Source of the DNA: Galeopsis tetrahit | Lineage: Eukaryota > Streptophyta > Magnoliopsida > Lamiales > Lamiaceae | Assembly (NCBI GenBank): GCA_963675135.1 | Contig: OY776129.1 | Location: 40,464,141 to 40,528,140, forward strand | Length of the DNA: 64,000 nt | Reading direction: 5' to 3' | Shown: in pieces, positions 11,055 to 20,700 of the stretch | How positions within the stretch are numbered: position 1 is the first letter of the stretch | Layout: every line of letters begins with the position of its first letter | The notes under the pieces: model-generated | What the model was told of the DNA's origin: nothing | What the model saw: only the letters and a program-made list of their open reading frames with translations | Database searches by the model: none | Program-made: the position numbers and the translations under genes

Positions 11055-12179
11055 ATGTCGATTATATATCTTTTTGATGTGAGAACTAACATGCAGGCTA
11101 GGTTCGACCTAGGCAGATATATTTCGGAAAATAAAGTGCATGTTGAACCTTCTGTGTTCTTTAAGGGTAAACACACAAATGGAAACTCAGAGATTCTGTC
11201 CAAATGTAGCAGATGTGGCCTGAAACCATATTTGGAGGCGTTTCCTCAAGTCGTCTTGGAGGAGGAGGTGTTGGAGTTCTATGCCAACGCCACCAGACAA
11301 GGAGATGTGATTGAATCCTTTGTGGGTGGAAGTCGAGTGGAAATCACTCGAGAGGCCATGTTCGAGCATCTGAAGTTGCCCATTGGAACAATTGATGTGG
11401 AGAATTACGCAATCGGACAAGAGACTCGTTATTTAAGTATATTCTGTGGAAGGAAGTTGAGGCTGAAACCAGATGGCAAGCTCCCTGCCGTCAAGAAGAT
11501 GGAACTTCTTGAGAAATATCGAACCCTGCTGGACATAGCTAGCAAAATATTGCTATGTGCCACCGGTTCCCATGATTCTGTCACTCTGGGAAAAGCAAGG
11601 GTAATGGCTGCCATTTATGATGGAATTACCGAAGGAAATTGGTTCAAACTTATCGCAGATCGAATAATGTACTTTGAAAGAAGTGTTCGAGTTGACACCG
11701 ACACTTGTAATTGGGTGGTGTCGAATGTGGTTGGATATGGAAACAAGCTAAGTATTCTACTTCCCTTGTTGATGCCAAACAAGACGGAATGGAGTAAAGG
11801 AAAACCATTCCATCCTCTAAAGTTTTATTTGAAGAAGGAGGCCTTGAGAAAGCAGGTCGCTGCTAAACCAGCGGCACCTAGGCAAGCTCAGATTGACCCT
11901 ATGGAAGCCTTGCCTTATGCTGCCTCGTCTGGTTCTTCGGAAGATGAGTCCGTTGAAGAAGAGTCTAAGGATGTTGCACAAGACTCGTCTAGTGCAGATG
12001 ACTCGGAGGAGACTCAGTCGGAAGAGGAGTCCGCACAAGAGAAGGAGCCAAGTGCTCAAGTTCCAGAATTGTATCAACTCGTGCGAGTTGGGTCGTCCAC
12101 TCCACCAGAAGAGTCGAGTCTTCAGGTTGGTGCCTCTTCTCAAGATATTTCAATTCCTCTCTCTCTCTCTTCTATTTGA
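11055..12179 (+). CDS. Accessory 3' ORF of the copia element, N-terminal part (374 aa)
   Basis: An ATG-started ORF that is not needed for a standard copia element. Residues about 50-130 contain EFYANATRQGDVIESFVGG and an REAMFEHLKLP stretch, which resemble the plant-specific 'putative plant transposon protein' domain (Transposase_32 type, otherwise common in retroelement-linked ORFs). From about residue 290 the protein is rich in Glu, Ser and Asp. I see no signal peptide or transmembrane helix, so an envelope role is not supported. The frame ends at TGA 12177-12179 but remains open afterwards in the same frame into the next entry. The function is unknown. Confidence 0.7.
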   Translation: MSIIYLFDVRTNMQARFDLGRYISENKVHVEPSVFFKGKHTNGNSEILSKCSRCGLKPYLEAFPQVVLEEEVLEFYANATRQGDVIESFVGGSRVEITREAMFEHLKLPIGTIDVENYAIGQETRYLSIFCGRKLRLKPDGKLPAVKKMELLEKYRTLLDIASKILLCATGSHDSVTLGKARVMAAIYDGITEGNWFKLIADRIMYFERSVRVDTDTCNWVVSNVVGYGNKLSILLPLLMPNKTEWSKGKPFHPLKFYLKKEALRKQVAAKPAAPRQAQIDPMEALPYAASSGSSEDESVEEESKDVAQDSSSADDSEETQSEEESAQEKEPSAQVPELYQLVRVGSSTPPEESSLQVGASSQDISIPLSLSSI

Positions 12180-14777
12180 ACCAAGGCTAGATCACATCGA
12201 TCTAGGCCTAGACCTGCTCCCTCATCCTCACAAGTGCTGGCAGCACATCCGCTAAGAGCCAGCATTCCCCCAAACACTCCTATAACTAATACAACTGATA
12301 CTCCGACAGTTGTCACACCAAACCTAGACACATCGCAGCCCCCAGAAACCACAGACCAAATTCTATCCTTACCTTCAACAGAAAATGTTGAACCCGCTAT
12401 CCCATCTAGTTCAGAAATTACACCAGTTGCCACTACAACAACTGAGACAGGGACCCCACCAGCTCAGACCCCTTCTGAACATAGATTCAAATCCCTGGTC
12501 TACTACCCAATGTGTTTAAGAGAGAAGAGGATCCGTTCGAAGATGAGCAACAATTTGAAGAAGCAGCTCTCATCTATCGAAGTCGACTACTCGTCAGAGC
12601 AGTTCGAGAAGCTTCTAAGAATATGCATTTGGGTTGCATTGAAGAAGTCTTCAACAGACGACTTGTTCGAAGTCATCCTTGGAAAGGGTGGAATTTCAAA
12701 TTTTATGGATTGGGAAATGGAGCAGAAGGAGAACAATGGTGTTCGAGACCACTCAGAGCTATTTCCATCTCACGCCCTTACTGCTCTTGCGAAGAGGCTA
12801 TTGAATATTTCTGATGATTTGCTGTGTTCGGAATCCCAATTTGATGTGGGTATTCAAGTATCAGAGACTGACCTTGTAGAAGACGAAGTGATGATTGAAG
12901 CTGATCAAGCTGAGGAAATCCAGTCTACTGATCCGATTCTCGACTTGGAGAATGTTTCTGATCAAATGAGGGGTCTTGTGTTCAAATTTCAAGTAGAACA
13001 TGCTCATGGTCCACGATGCGATGTTGGACAGATCACAAGACAACTTGAGAAGTATTTCCCATCAGAAACATGTACTTACACTGCCAAGCTAGTCGAGTTG
13101 GTGACAAGAGAGTCTGATGATGCTGAAAGAAGGACTCAAGAAGCAAGGTTAGCTATCATTACTTACTCTCCCCAACTGAATTTAAAGGCTATTGCTGGAA
13201 GTGTGATTCCAGAGGCTGAAGTGGTTGAAGACGAGGTCTTGACTGCTGCTTCAGAAGACCAGTTGGTGGAAGTACTTGTGATTCCAGAAGATGAAGTCAT
13301 GGAAGAAGCTGAACATATAGAGGTTGGACAATCGTCTCAGGCTATCCCAGCTGCTTCAATAGATGAGTTGAAGAACGGTCTGAAAGCTGTCATCAAGTCA
13401 TCTATTGATGAATTTCTCAAATCTGAGTTAAAGAAGACTCTTGTTGAACAGAACAGTGTCCATGTGACAAGTTCAAAAGAGATGATTATGAATGAGGTCA
13501 ACCAGTTGGATAATGACTTCAGGCAAGAGATGTTCAACCAGATAGAAGGATTTCTCCAGAATCAAGTTGAATATTCGGAGAAGAGCTCAGTCGATTTTGC
13601 TCGTGTCTTAGCCACTGAATCCAGGAAGATGGAAAGAGTCTATAGAGCCAAAATCGAGATTGCTGATGTTCAAAGAAAGGAAGCCTATGATCAGCTAGCA
13701 CAAGCAAGAGAGATTATCAGTGCTATGACTGAAGAGAACAGACAATTGCGTCTGACTGCAACGCATTTCAAGAATGAGTTGAACTTGTCTACTCAGAAGT
13801 TAGAGTTGGTGGCAACCAAACTAGACAAGTTGAGTCAAAATGGTTCTCATGAAAGGCAGATTGAAAGAGCAACTAATCTTATGAAGCAAGCTATGTTGGA
13901 AGAGATGACTCGATTTACTTCTCTTTTCTCTCTCAAGGCGACTGATGAAGCCAAAAAGGGGGAAGAGACAAGTAGAGTTGAAGTTGCTGAAGGTGAAAAA
14001 GCGAAGTCTAGTGATGAACCAGAAATTAAAGAAGCTGCAGAAGCTATGCAAGATCTTGGAAGACCTAAAAGAAGAAGGTTGGTGAAATCTGTAGATCTTG
14101 TGCAAGCTAAATCAGATGAGTTGAAGAGAAAGGAGAAAGGCAAGGGTGTTGCTACTCCTGAAGCAGAAGTTCAGACTAGGCAAGTATCAAAAAGAAAGTC
14201 TATTCATATTGAAGAGCCGAAAGAAGCTGAGGCAACAACAATCATGAAGAAGCAGAAGATTGTTGATCCGAATGATGAAGCTCACTATGCAAGCCAGAAG
14301 AAAGTTGGTAAGCATATTGAAAGACTGCAGAAGCTGAAGGCTGATGAAGATCAAATGGAAGATCAGTTCATTGACTACTTCATTGATAAAGAGCATCGAG
14401 TTGATTGGATGAAAGTGAAGAGACAATGGGAACTTGATCATTGGATAATCAGAAAGTATGGTGACTCTGGTAGTGCAGATGAGTTATATTCAATGTTTGA
14501 TAAGTTCATGGAAGGGCAGAATAAGTTACTTTGGAACTTAATCCTAAGGATATCTGCTGGAGCGAATTTTAACATTCTAGTCCCGATCTTTCCAAAATGG
14601 AAGTGTCCTATGACCAGCTCAAGTAAGAGAGTTGATCTTAACCAGATCAAGAAATATGAAGAAGAGCTACTGGATAAAGAGAAGATTGAAGATGAAGATC
14701 ATATCAGAGTAATTCACAAGAGACTCCTAGATGCATTCTGTGTTCCAAATCCAGAAGGAGGTACTCTCTCAGATTAG
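12180..14777 (+). CDS. Accessory 3' ORF of the copia element, C-terminal coiled-coil part
   Basis: Continues in the same frame as the 11055-12179 ORF with no shift. The first start-like codon is a GTG at 12234, so the two are most simply one coding block of about 1,240 codons interrupted by one TGA. The opening is Pro/Thr/Ser-rich. The centre (about residues 330-560 of the downstream piece) is Glu/Lys-rich and heptad-like, suggesting coiled coil. Lys/Arg-rich stretches such as GRPKRRRLVKS and LKRKEKGKG look like nuclear localisation signals. The C-terminus has a more globular, aromatic-rich end (WELDHWIIRKYGDS). No enzyme motif, zinc finger or membrane segment is evident, and the family is not recognised. 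Confidence 0.65.
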   Translation, partial: TKARSHRSRPRPAPSSSQVLAAHPLRASIPPNTPITNTTDTPTVVTPNLDTSQPPETTDQILSLPSTENVEPAIPSSSEITPVATTTTETGTPPAQTPSEHRFKSLVYYPMCLREKRIRSKMSNNLKKQLSSIEVDYSSEQFEKLLRICIWVALKKSSTDDLFEVILGKGGISNFMDWEMEQKENNGVRDHSELFPSHALTALAKRLLNISDDLLCSESQFDVGIQVSETDLVEDEVMIEADQAEEIQSTDPILDLENVSDQMRGLVFKFQVEHAHGPRCDVGQITRQLEKYFPSETCTYTAKLVELVTRESDDAERRTQEARLAIITYSPQLNLKAIAGSVIPEAEVVEDEVLTAASEDQLVEVLVIPEDEVMEEAEHIEVGQSSQAIPAASIDELKNGLKAVIKSSIDEFLKSELKKTLVEQNSVHVTSSKEMIMNEVNQLDNDFRQEMFNQIEGFLQNQVEYSEKSSVDFARVLATESRKMERVYRAKIEIADVQRKEAYDQLAQAREIISAMTEENRQLRLTATHFKNELNLSTQKLELVATKLDKLSQNGSHERQIERATNLMKQAMLEEMTRFTSLFSLKATDEAKKGEETSRVEVAEGEKAKSSDEPEIKEAAEAMQDLGRPKRRRLVKSVDLVQAKSDELKRKEKGKGVATPEAEVQTRQVSKRKSIHIEEPKEAEATTIMKKQKIVDPNDEAHYASQKKVGKHIERLQKLKADEDQMEDQFIDYFIDKEHRVDWMKVKRQWELDHWIIRKYGDSGSADELYSMFDKFMEGQNKLLWNLILRISAGANFNILVPIFPKWKCPMTSSSKRVDLNQIKKYEEELLDKEKIEDEDHIRVIHKRLLDAFCVPNPEGGTLSD

Positions 14778-14952
14778 TTTATGTTTTGTTTGCTCTGATA
14801 CTTAGTATTTGATTTTTGATTTTTGATAAGTATGTGTAATATCTACTGGTATTATTTTGAATGAATGAAAAGATAAAGTACTATTTGATGTTAAGACAAG
14901 ATAACTACTTAACTAGTCTACTATTGAGAAAAGATTCAAGTAGTTTTGGCTT

Positions 14953-14970
14953 CATCAAAAAGGGGGAAAT
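14953..14970 (+). other. Polypurine tract of the copia element
   Basis: CATCAAAAAGGGGGAAAT directly abuts the 3' LTR start TGTTGGG at 14971. A G-rich purine tract at this place primes plus-strand DNA synthesis. Confidence 0.9.
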
Positions 14971-16249
14971 TGTTGGGATATGAATCCTGAAACAAGTCCT
15001 AAATGATGATAAAAGATAAAGATGAAGTTTTGATAAGCCAAAAGTAGTTTGAATATTTTCTAAGTGTTGACTGATCTAGTCTAGTTAAGAGAAGTCATCT
15101 TGAACACACCAGTAGAGTTCACATTTAAAAGATAAGTATTGTTATTAAAAGATAAGTACGATTTATAAGTACTTCATATTTGTTATATTAATGTTTAGTT
15201 TGTTATTGAGCTATAATAATCATTGTATAGAAGCTCATTGATTTTCTATGTAATAATCATTGTATAGTTTTATAACTTGACTAAGCTTTATAAGAAGAGC
15301 TTAAAGTAATGTAATAGTCTTGTTAGGTTTAGAATAGTCTACTGTTGAAGATCGCACAAAGAAGACCAGACCAGATCAGAAGGGTGAAGTCTACACAAGA
15401 TAACTGCGTACAAGACTCAACAAGACAAGTCAACTTGAAGATAGTTATTCAAGCGCGTGTGAAGATAAGGATTGAAGAGTTAGTTAGAAATAACTAATTA
15501 ACTACTTAAACGCGTGGATGGATAAGAAGATGCAGTTACAAGTTAGTTTTCAAGAAAGGTTGGTTACAACTGACAAAGTTCTTGATTTCAGAAGTCTATA
15601 AATACTTCATGATGTTCATCGATTCAAGACTACTGAACTACTGCAAATCCACATACTGAAGCGATACTGAAGCATTCGAAGAAGTTTACTCACAGAGTTT
15701 ATTGAAGTTCAGAAAGCAAGTCCGCTACTCAAGTGAAGAAACCAGAAGACTGCTACTGAATAAGTTTTTCTTTTAGTTTGTTATTTTTCAAGGTGCTAGA
15801 TACTTGTAAAATTTCTAGTTAGATCATAGACGTATCTGGTGGTATAGTCTTTGAAGATCTAAGTCTTTTTCTTGGGACTCAAAAGAACAAGAACACACAC
15901 ACTTTGTACTCGATTGGAAGAGTTAGTGGAAACATCACAACTGGGTTGTGAGAGTGGACGTAGACAAGTTGTCGAACCACTATAAATTGTTTGTGTTGTT
16001 TACTTTACTGTTTTGTTTAATTGCTTAACTGTTTACATACATAACTAAACAAGACTAGTTGAGTATTACTAGAACAGAGTTCTCGAATTAAGAAGTTGAG
16101 TATAAACTTGTATTGGGCTCATTGATTAATTTCTGTATTCCGCATATTGTAATTCTGATATATCGAAAGATTTTAGAAAAGTCTATTCACCCCCCTCTAG
16201 ACATTTTCTTTAGCTTTCCTCGATATTAACTCAACTTTGGGGACCTACA
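14971..16249 (+). repeat. 3' LTR of the copia element
   Basis: Starts TGTTGGGATATG, ends GACCTACA, and has the same length as the 5' LTR. It is followed by AATAA (16250-16254), the second copy of the target duplication. Confidence 0.95.
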
Positions 16250-16254
16250 AATAA

Positions 16255-17410
16255 AGAATGGGCTGCCTCCCATTTAACCCCATTTAGCGCTTAGTTTAAC
16301 GTCTTCAAGCCAGACGAAAATAAAAGAACTCACCGGAAAGGCCATGGATATCGATCCTCCTTCCCATTATATTTCAACCTTTGAGCTTCAAACTCAAGGA
16401 GGCTTTCATGAACGGAAGACCAATCATTCATATTTTTCTTGCACGACTCTTGATTAGCAAGCTTCTTCCATTGACACTCGTTATTCTTCACCATAACTTG
16501 CCATTCTTTTTTTTTTTTTTTCCAAGAATGCCCAAGCACTTCTCAAGCTCTTTCTTTGAATCAAAATGATCAAGAGGCAAAATGAAATCAATAGAAGCAT
16601 CAATATCAAATAAAGTGCAAATTGAAGAGTTTAAAGGTTTAGAAATGCTCATTTTGTTCTTCACTTCATCTTTCGATGCTTCTTGATCTTCTTATTCCTT
16701 GTAGCTCATGTCCATCAAAGGTCATTCTTTTTTATCATCTTCTTCAATCACCATTAAGCTCCTTTCCATGCTCATGTCTTCAAGTGGATATCCCTTTGCA
16801 TCCTCATCCTCATCCTCAATTGAATTCTCTTCTTCTTTCATAGCGATGATCAATGCCCCGATTGTTGAGTTTGTCCGCTCCATTCCATTCAGAAGTGACT
16901 TGAGTTGATTCTCCCTTTCTTCCATTCTCTTGTAATATGCATCCATTCTCTCCATTATGTGTGCAATGAGCTCTTCAGTAGTACTCCTACCCTCATTGCT
17001 TGGTGGTCAATACTCATTCATTTCCCACTCTTCATAATGAGAGGGAGCCTGTTGCATTTGATAATTATACTCAAAGCTCACCTTATTATCATGATGAAGA
17101 TAATCCAAAACTCTTTGAAATTCATCTTCACCCATATAGTTTTTGAATGCTTCTATAAGAAAGGGTGAAGCTTCCATTTTCCCCCAATCATGATATTGAT
17201 AATAAGAGGGAACTTGTTGCATTTGATGATCGTACTCAAAGCTCCTCTCACTATCATACAAATTTCCTTCCGAAAGCTCCATGAAATTTCAAAGTAAGGT
17301 TCTTCTATAGGTGGAGGAGGATATGGAAATGGTGGATAAGGGTGTTGAGGAGGAGGGTAATATCCTTGAGGAGGAGGTGATGCTTCTTCATTCCTCCGAT
17401 CTTAATAATA
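16255..17410 (-). pseudogene. Older retroelement relic, right part: gag-like fragments
   Basis: Read on the minus strand, 17410 to 17280 gives a proline/tyrosine-rich stretch (PPPQGYYPPPQHPYPPF), then repeated FEYDHQMQQVPSYY / FEYNYQMQQAPSHY units, then a Glu-rich region with stops (16722-16955). Near 16259-16305 the motif GGGCTGCCTCCCATTT...AGCGCTTAGTTTAACGTC resembles sequence seen in Athila/Tat-type Ty3/gypsy elements. Several stop codons break the frame and no pol is present, so this is a degenerate or non-autonomous element. It is the site into which the copia element inserted. The family call is tentative. Confidence 0.4.
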
Positions 17411-17718
17411 GGAGGGAATTTGTTGCATTTAATGTTATATGGGATAAACTAATGTTTCTAATCCTACCTAATCCAACAAACCAAACGAAGCCAAAAGTGA
17501 ATAATATGGGGAGTAAAAAAACGCCATTATCCAAACAAGAAAAAACACAAGATAGAAAACATCCCATCGCCAAAATTTTCCAAAGCTCCCTCCTTGGCTT
17601 TCATTGATAAATTCTTCGTCAACATCTCTCTCTGTTTGTCTGAAGGGGTTTATGCAATTCTATAAACCCTCGTTTATGCCGCCGTCTTTCTAACACTCCA
17701 CTTCTACCTTAGCAACCA

Positions 17719-20700
17719 ATGTCGTCCTTCTCCGCCGCCGCTCATCTGCTCCCCCTCACTTCATCTCCCGCCTCTCGCCGTCGCGCCTCCTCCGCTAAAG
17801 CCCGCCTCCACTCCACCAAGTCAATTATCCAATCTAAAATCGCATCTTCCTCCTCTTCCCAAAACCCTAAACCCACCAATACTCCACCTTCCCCTTTTAA
17901 TTCATTGATTTCTCCCAAATCTGTCGCTGTTTCCGCCGCCTCCTGCATTCTATTCCATATTGCCAGCCCTTTCTTATCCGGGAGCGACTCTATCTTCAAC
18001 TTCGGTGGTGGCAGCGGAGGAGGAGGAGGCGGTGGGGGAGGCGGCGGAGGTGGTGGTGGAGGTCAAGGGGGTGATTTCTGGAGCTTTTTATCACCTGTAG
18101 CTGTTGCTAAAGATGATGATCCCCAACAAGATTGGGATTCCCATGGATTGCCTGCAAACATTGTGGTTCAGCTTACCAAGCTCAGTGGGTTCAAGAAATA
18201 CAAGGTCTCCGAGATCTTGTTCTTCGATCGGAGGCGCAGCTCCACAGTGGGCACGGAGGATTCCTTCTTCGAGATGGTGTCTATCCGCCCTGGGGGCATT
18301 TACACCAAGCCGCAACTTCAGAAGGAGCTCGAAACCCTAGCCACTTGCGGAATGTTCGAGAAAGTTGAAATGGAGACTAAAACAAATCCCGATGGGACCA
18401 TAAGTGTAACCATTCCGTTCCTCGAATCGACTTGGGAATCAGCTGATAGATTCAAGTGCATTAATGTGGGACTCATGCCACAGTCGAAGCCTATTGAAAT
18501 GGATGCTGATATGACCGAGAAGGAGAGATTGGATTATTATAGGAGTCAAGAGAAGGATTACAGGAGGAGGATTGAGAGGTCGAGACCATGTTTGTTGCCA
18601 ATGCCTGTGCAAAGGGAGATACTTGAGATGATGAACAATTATGGTGCCGTGAGTGCAAGATTGTTGCAGAAGATTAGGGATAGAGTGCAGCAGTGGTATC
18701 ATGAGAATGGTTATGCCTGTGCTCAAGTAGTGAATTTTGGGAATTTGAATACCAGAGAGGTGGTTTGTGAAGTGGTGGAGGGCGATATCACTCAGGTAGT
18801 GATTCAGTTCCAGGATAAGCTTGGGAATGTGTGCGAGGGGAATACTCAGTACCCTGTGGTCAGAAGAGAATTTCCAAAGCAGGTGAGTATTGACTAGAAC
18901 AGCTGACTCAATTGTCTTTACATTTATACTTCTTTGTTCTAAGTTACTCTGAGAGTTAAGAGCAATACATTTGTTATTCTAGTAAGTAGTAACTGCTATT
19001 TCTGTGGGTTGGGTTCCTTTATGAAGGTCTCTAGGTAAAAGGATGTATTTGCATCAATGAGAGAACTTTAATGCATAATTTTCACCATCACATTTGTAGT
19101 CTTGAATTTCTGTCTTATATTGTTGTGGGGAAACTGTAAGAGTAAGTTGAAACTTGAAACCTGCATTTCTCTTTTGGTGATAGTAGTGGCTTCTCTTCTT
19201 CATGCATTAAGTTTGACTGGCTTAGTTTATTAAGTGGTTATTTGAGGATTGATAATTTGATATTATTGTATTATTTTTAATAGCTTCGCCAAGGACAAGT
19301 TTTCAACATTGAGGCTGGGAAGCAAGCTCTGAGAAATATAAACTCATTGGCACTATTCTCCAATATTGAGGTAAACCCACGTGCAGATGAGAAGAATGAG
19401 GGGGGCATTATTGTTGAAATCAAGCTCAAGGAACAGGAACAGAAGTCTGCTGAAGTTAGTACTGAATGGAGTATTGTCCCAGGTCGTGGAGGCCGTCCGA
19501 CACTGGTAAATAGCTACATAACTGATGTTTAAAATTTATTGATGTTATTCGATTTGGTTGCTAAGTGTTTTGATTTGTCAAAATGCTGCTCAGGCTTCAA
19601 TCCAACCAGGTGGTACTGTTTCTTTTGAGCATCGAAATATTAAAGGTTTGAATAGGTCACTTCTTGGTTCAGTGACCACCAGCAACTTCCTCAATCCCCA
19701 GGTAATCAACTCTGACTTCCATACATCTTCTTTTTCAGAAAGCTCGTGTTATTTTGTGTAGCAATTTTATAATTTTTTACATTTGAATAAATATATTTAC
19801 AGGATGATCTTGCTTTCAAGCTGGAATATGTCCATCCATATGTTGATGGTGTGTATAATCCTCGCAACCGTACCTTGCGTGCCAGCTGCTTCAACAGTAG
19901 AAAGCTGAGTCCCGTCTTCACTGGGGGGCCTGGAATAGAAGAAGTCCCCCCTATATGGGTTGACAGAGCTGGAGTTAAAGCCAATATTACAGAGGCATGC
20001 ATTTCCTTATATATATACCCACATCTTGCTTAAACTAGTGTACACAAGTTGCTAAATTTGCTTATCTTAATAAAGAGGAAGGTTTATCAGATAAATGCAT
20101 ACTATATGAACTAAATGTTGATGAGTCATTAAGACGGAGAAATGAACTGATGTATTTTATGCAGAACTTCTCGCGGCAAAGCAAATTTACTTATGGACTT
20201 GTGATGGAAGAGATAACAACGCGTGATGAAAGCAGTCACATTTCTGCAAATGGTCAAAGAGTGTTGCCAAGTGGTGGAGTGAGTGCAGATGGACCTCCAA
20301 CGACCCTTAGCGGCACTGGAGTTGATCGAATGGCATTTTTGCAGGCAAATATTACTCGTGACAACACAAAATTTGTGAATGGAGCTATTGTTGGTGATAG
20401 AAATGTATTTCAGGTGAGATGCAGTCATATTCATCAATCTCCTAAAGAATTTATTCTTCAAATTTTTTCCAGGCCGGCATTCTCTTAGCCCCATTTTATT
20501 TTCTCAATAAACCTCTTCAGAACTTATTACCACCTCCTGTTCTGAAATCAACAAAATACTAACTGGCATATGATTTCTGGGGTAGTAAGTGATGAAATGT
20601 TTTAAGTTATAGTATATTTTATGGTTTTTTCTTTCTCTATTTATTTATAATAGATTGGATAAGATGATGTTTCTCCGAATGAAATTACTAATTCTATATG

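Larger units (their letters stand above)
2899..16249 (+). mobile_element. Complete Ty1/copia LTR retrotransposon, SIRE/Maximus-like, 13.35 kb
   Basis: Two 1,279-bp LTRs of equal length (2899-4177 and 14971-16249) bound the element, and AATAA flanks it at 2894-2898 and 16250-16254 as a 5-bp target duplication. Internal order is PBS, gag, protease-integrase, reverse transcriptase-RNase H, a 4.8-kb 3' region with a further long coding block, PPT. By eye the LTRs differ at six positions and have no indels, about 0.5 percent, so the insertion is recent. Integrase before RT makes it Ty1/copia. The long gag with a zinc knuckle and coiled coil, the initiator-tRNA PBS and the extra 3' ORF point to the SIRE/Maximus (Sirevirus) group. 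In-frame stops in gag-pol and in the 3' ORF indicate that this copy is probably not autonomous. It is nested in an older minus-strand element. Confidence 0.95.

Noticed and set aside
11055..14777. Calling the accessory copia ORF an envelope protein
   Set aside because: Position after pol fits an env-like gene, but I see no signal peptide, fusion peptide or transmembrane helix in either half.
16330..16569. Opposed short ORFs after the 3' LTR
   Set aside because: Built around a T/A homopolymer and part of the degenerate older element.
17311..17607. 98-codon plus-strand ORF just upstream of TOC75-3
   Set aside because: It is antisense to the proline-rich gag-like relic and reads low-complexity Glu/Val sequence; no homology recognised.
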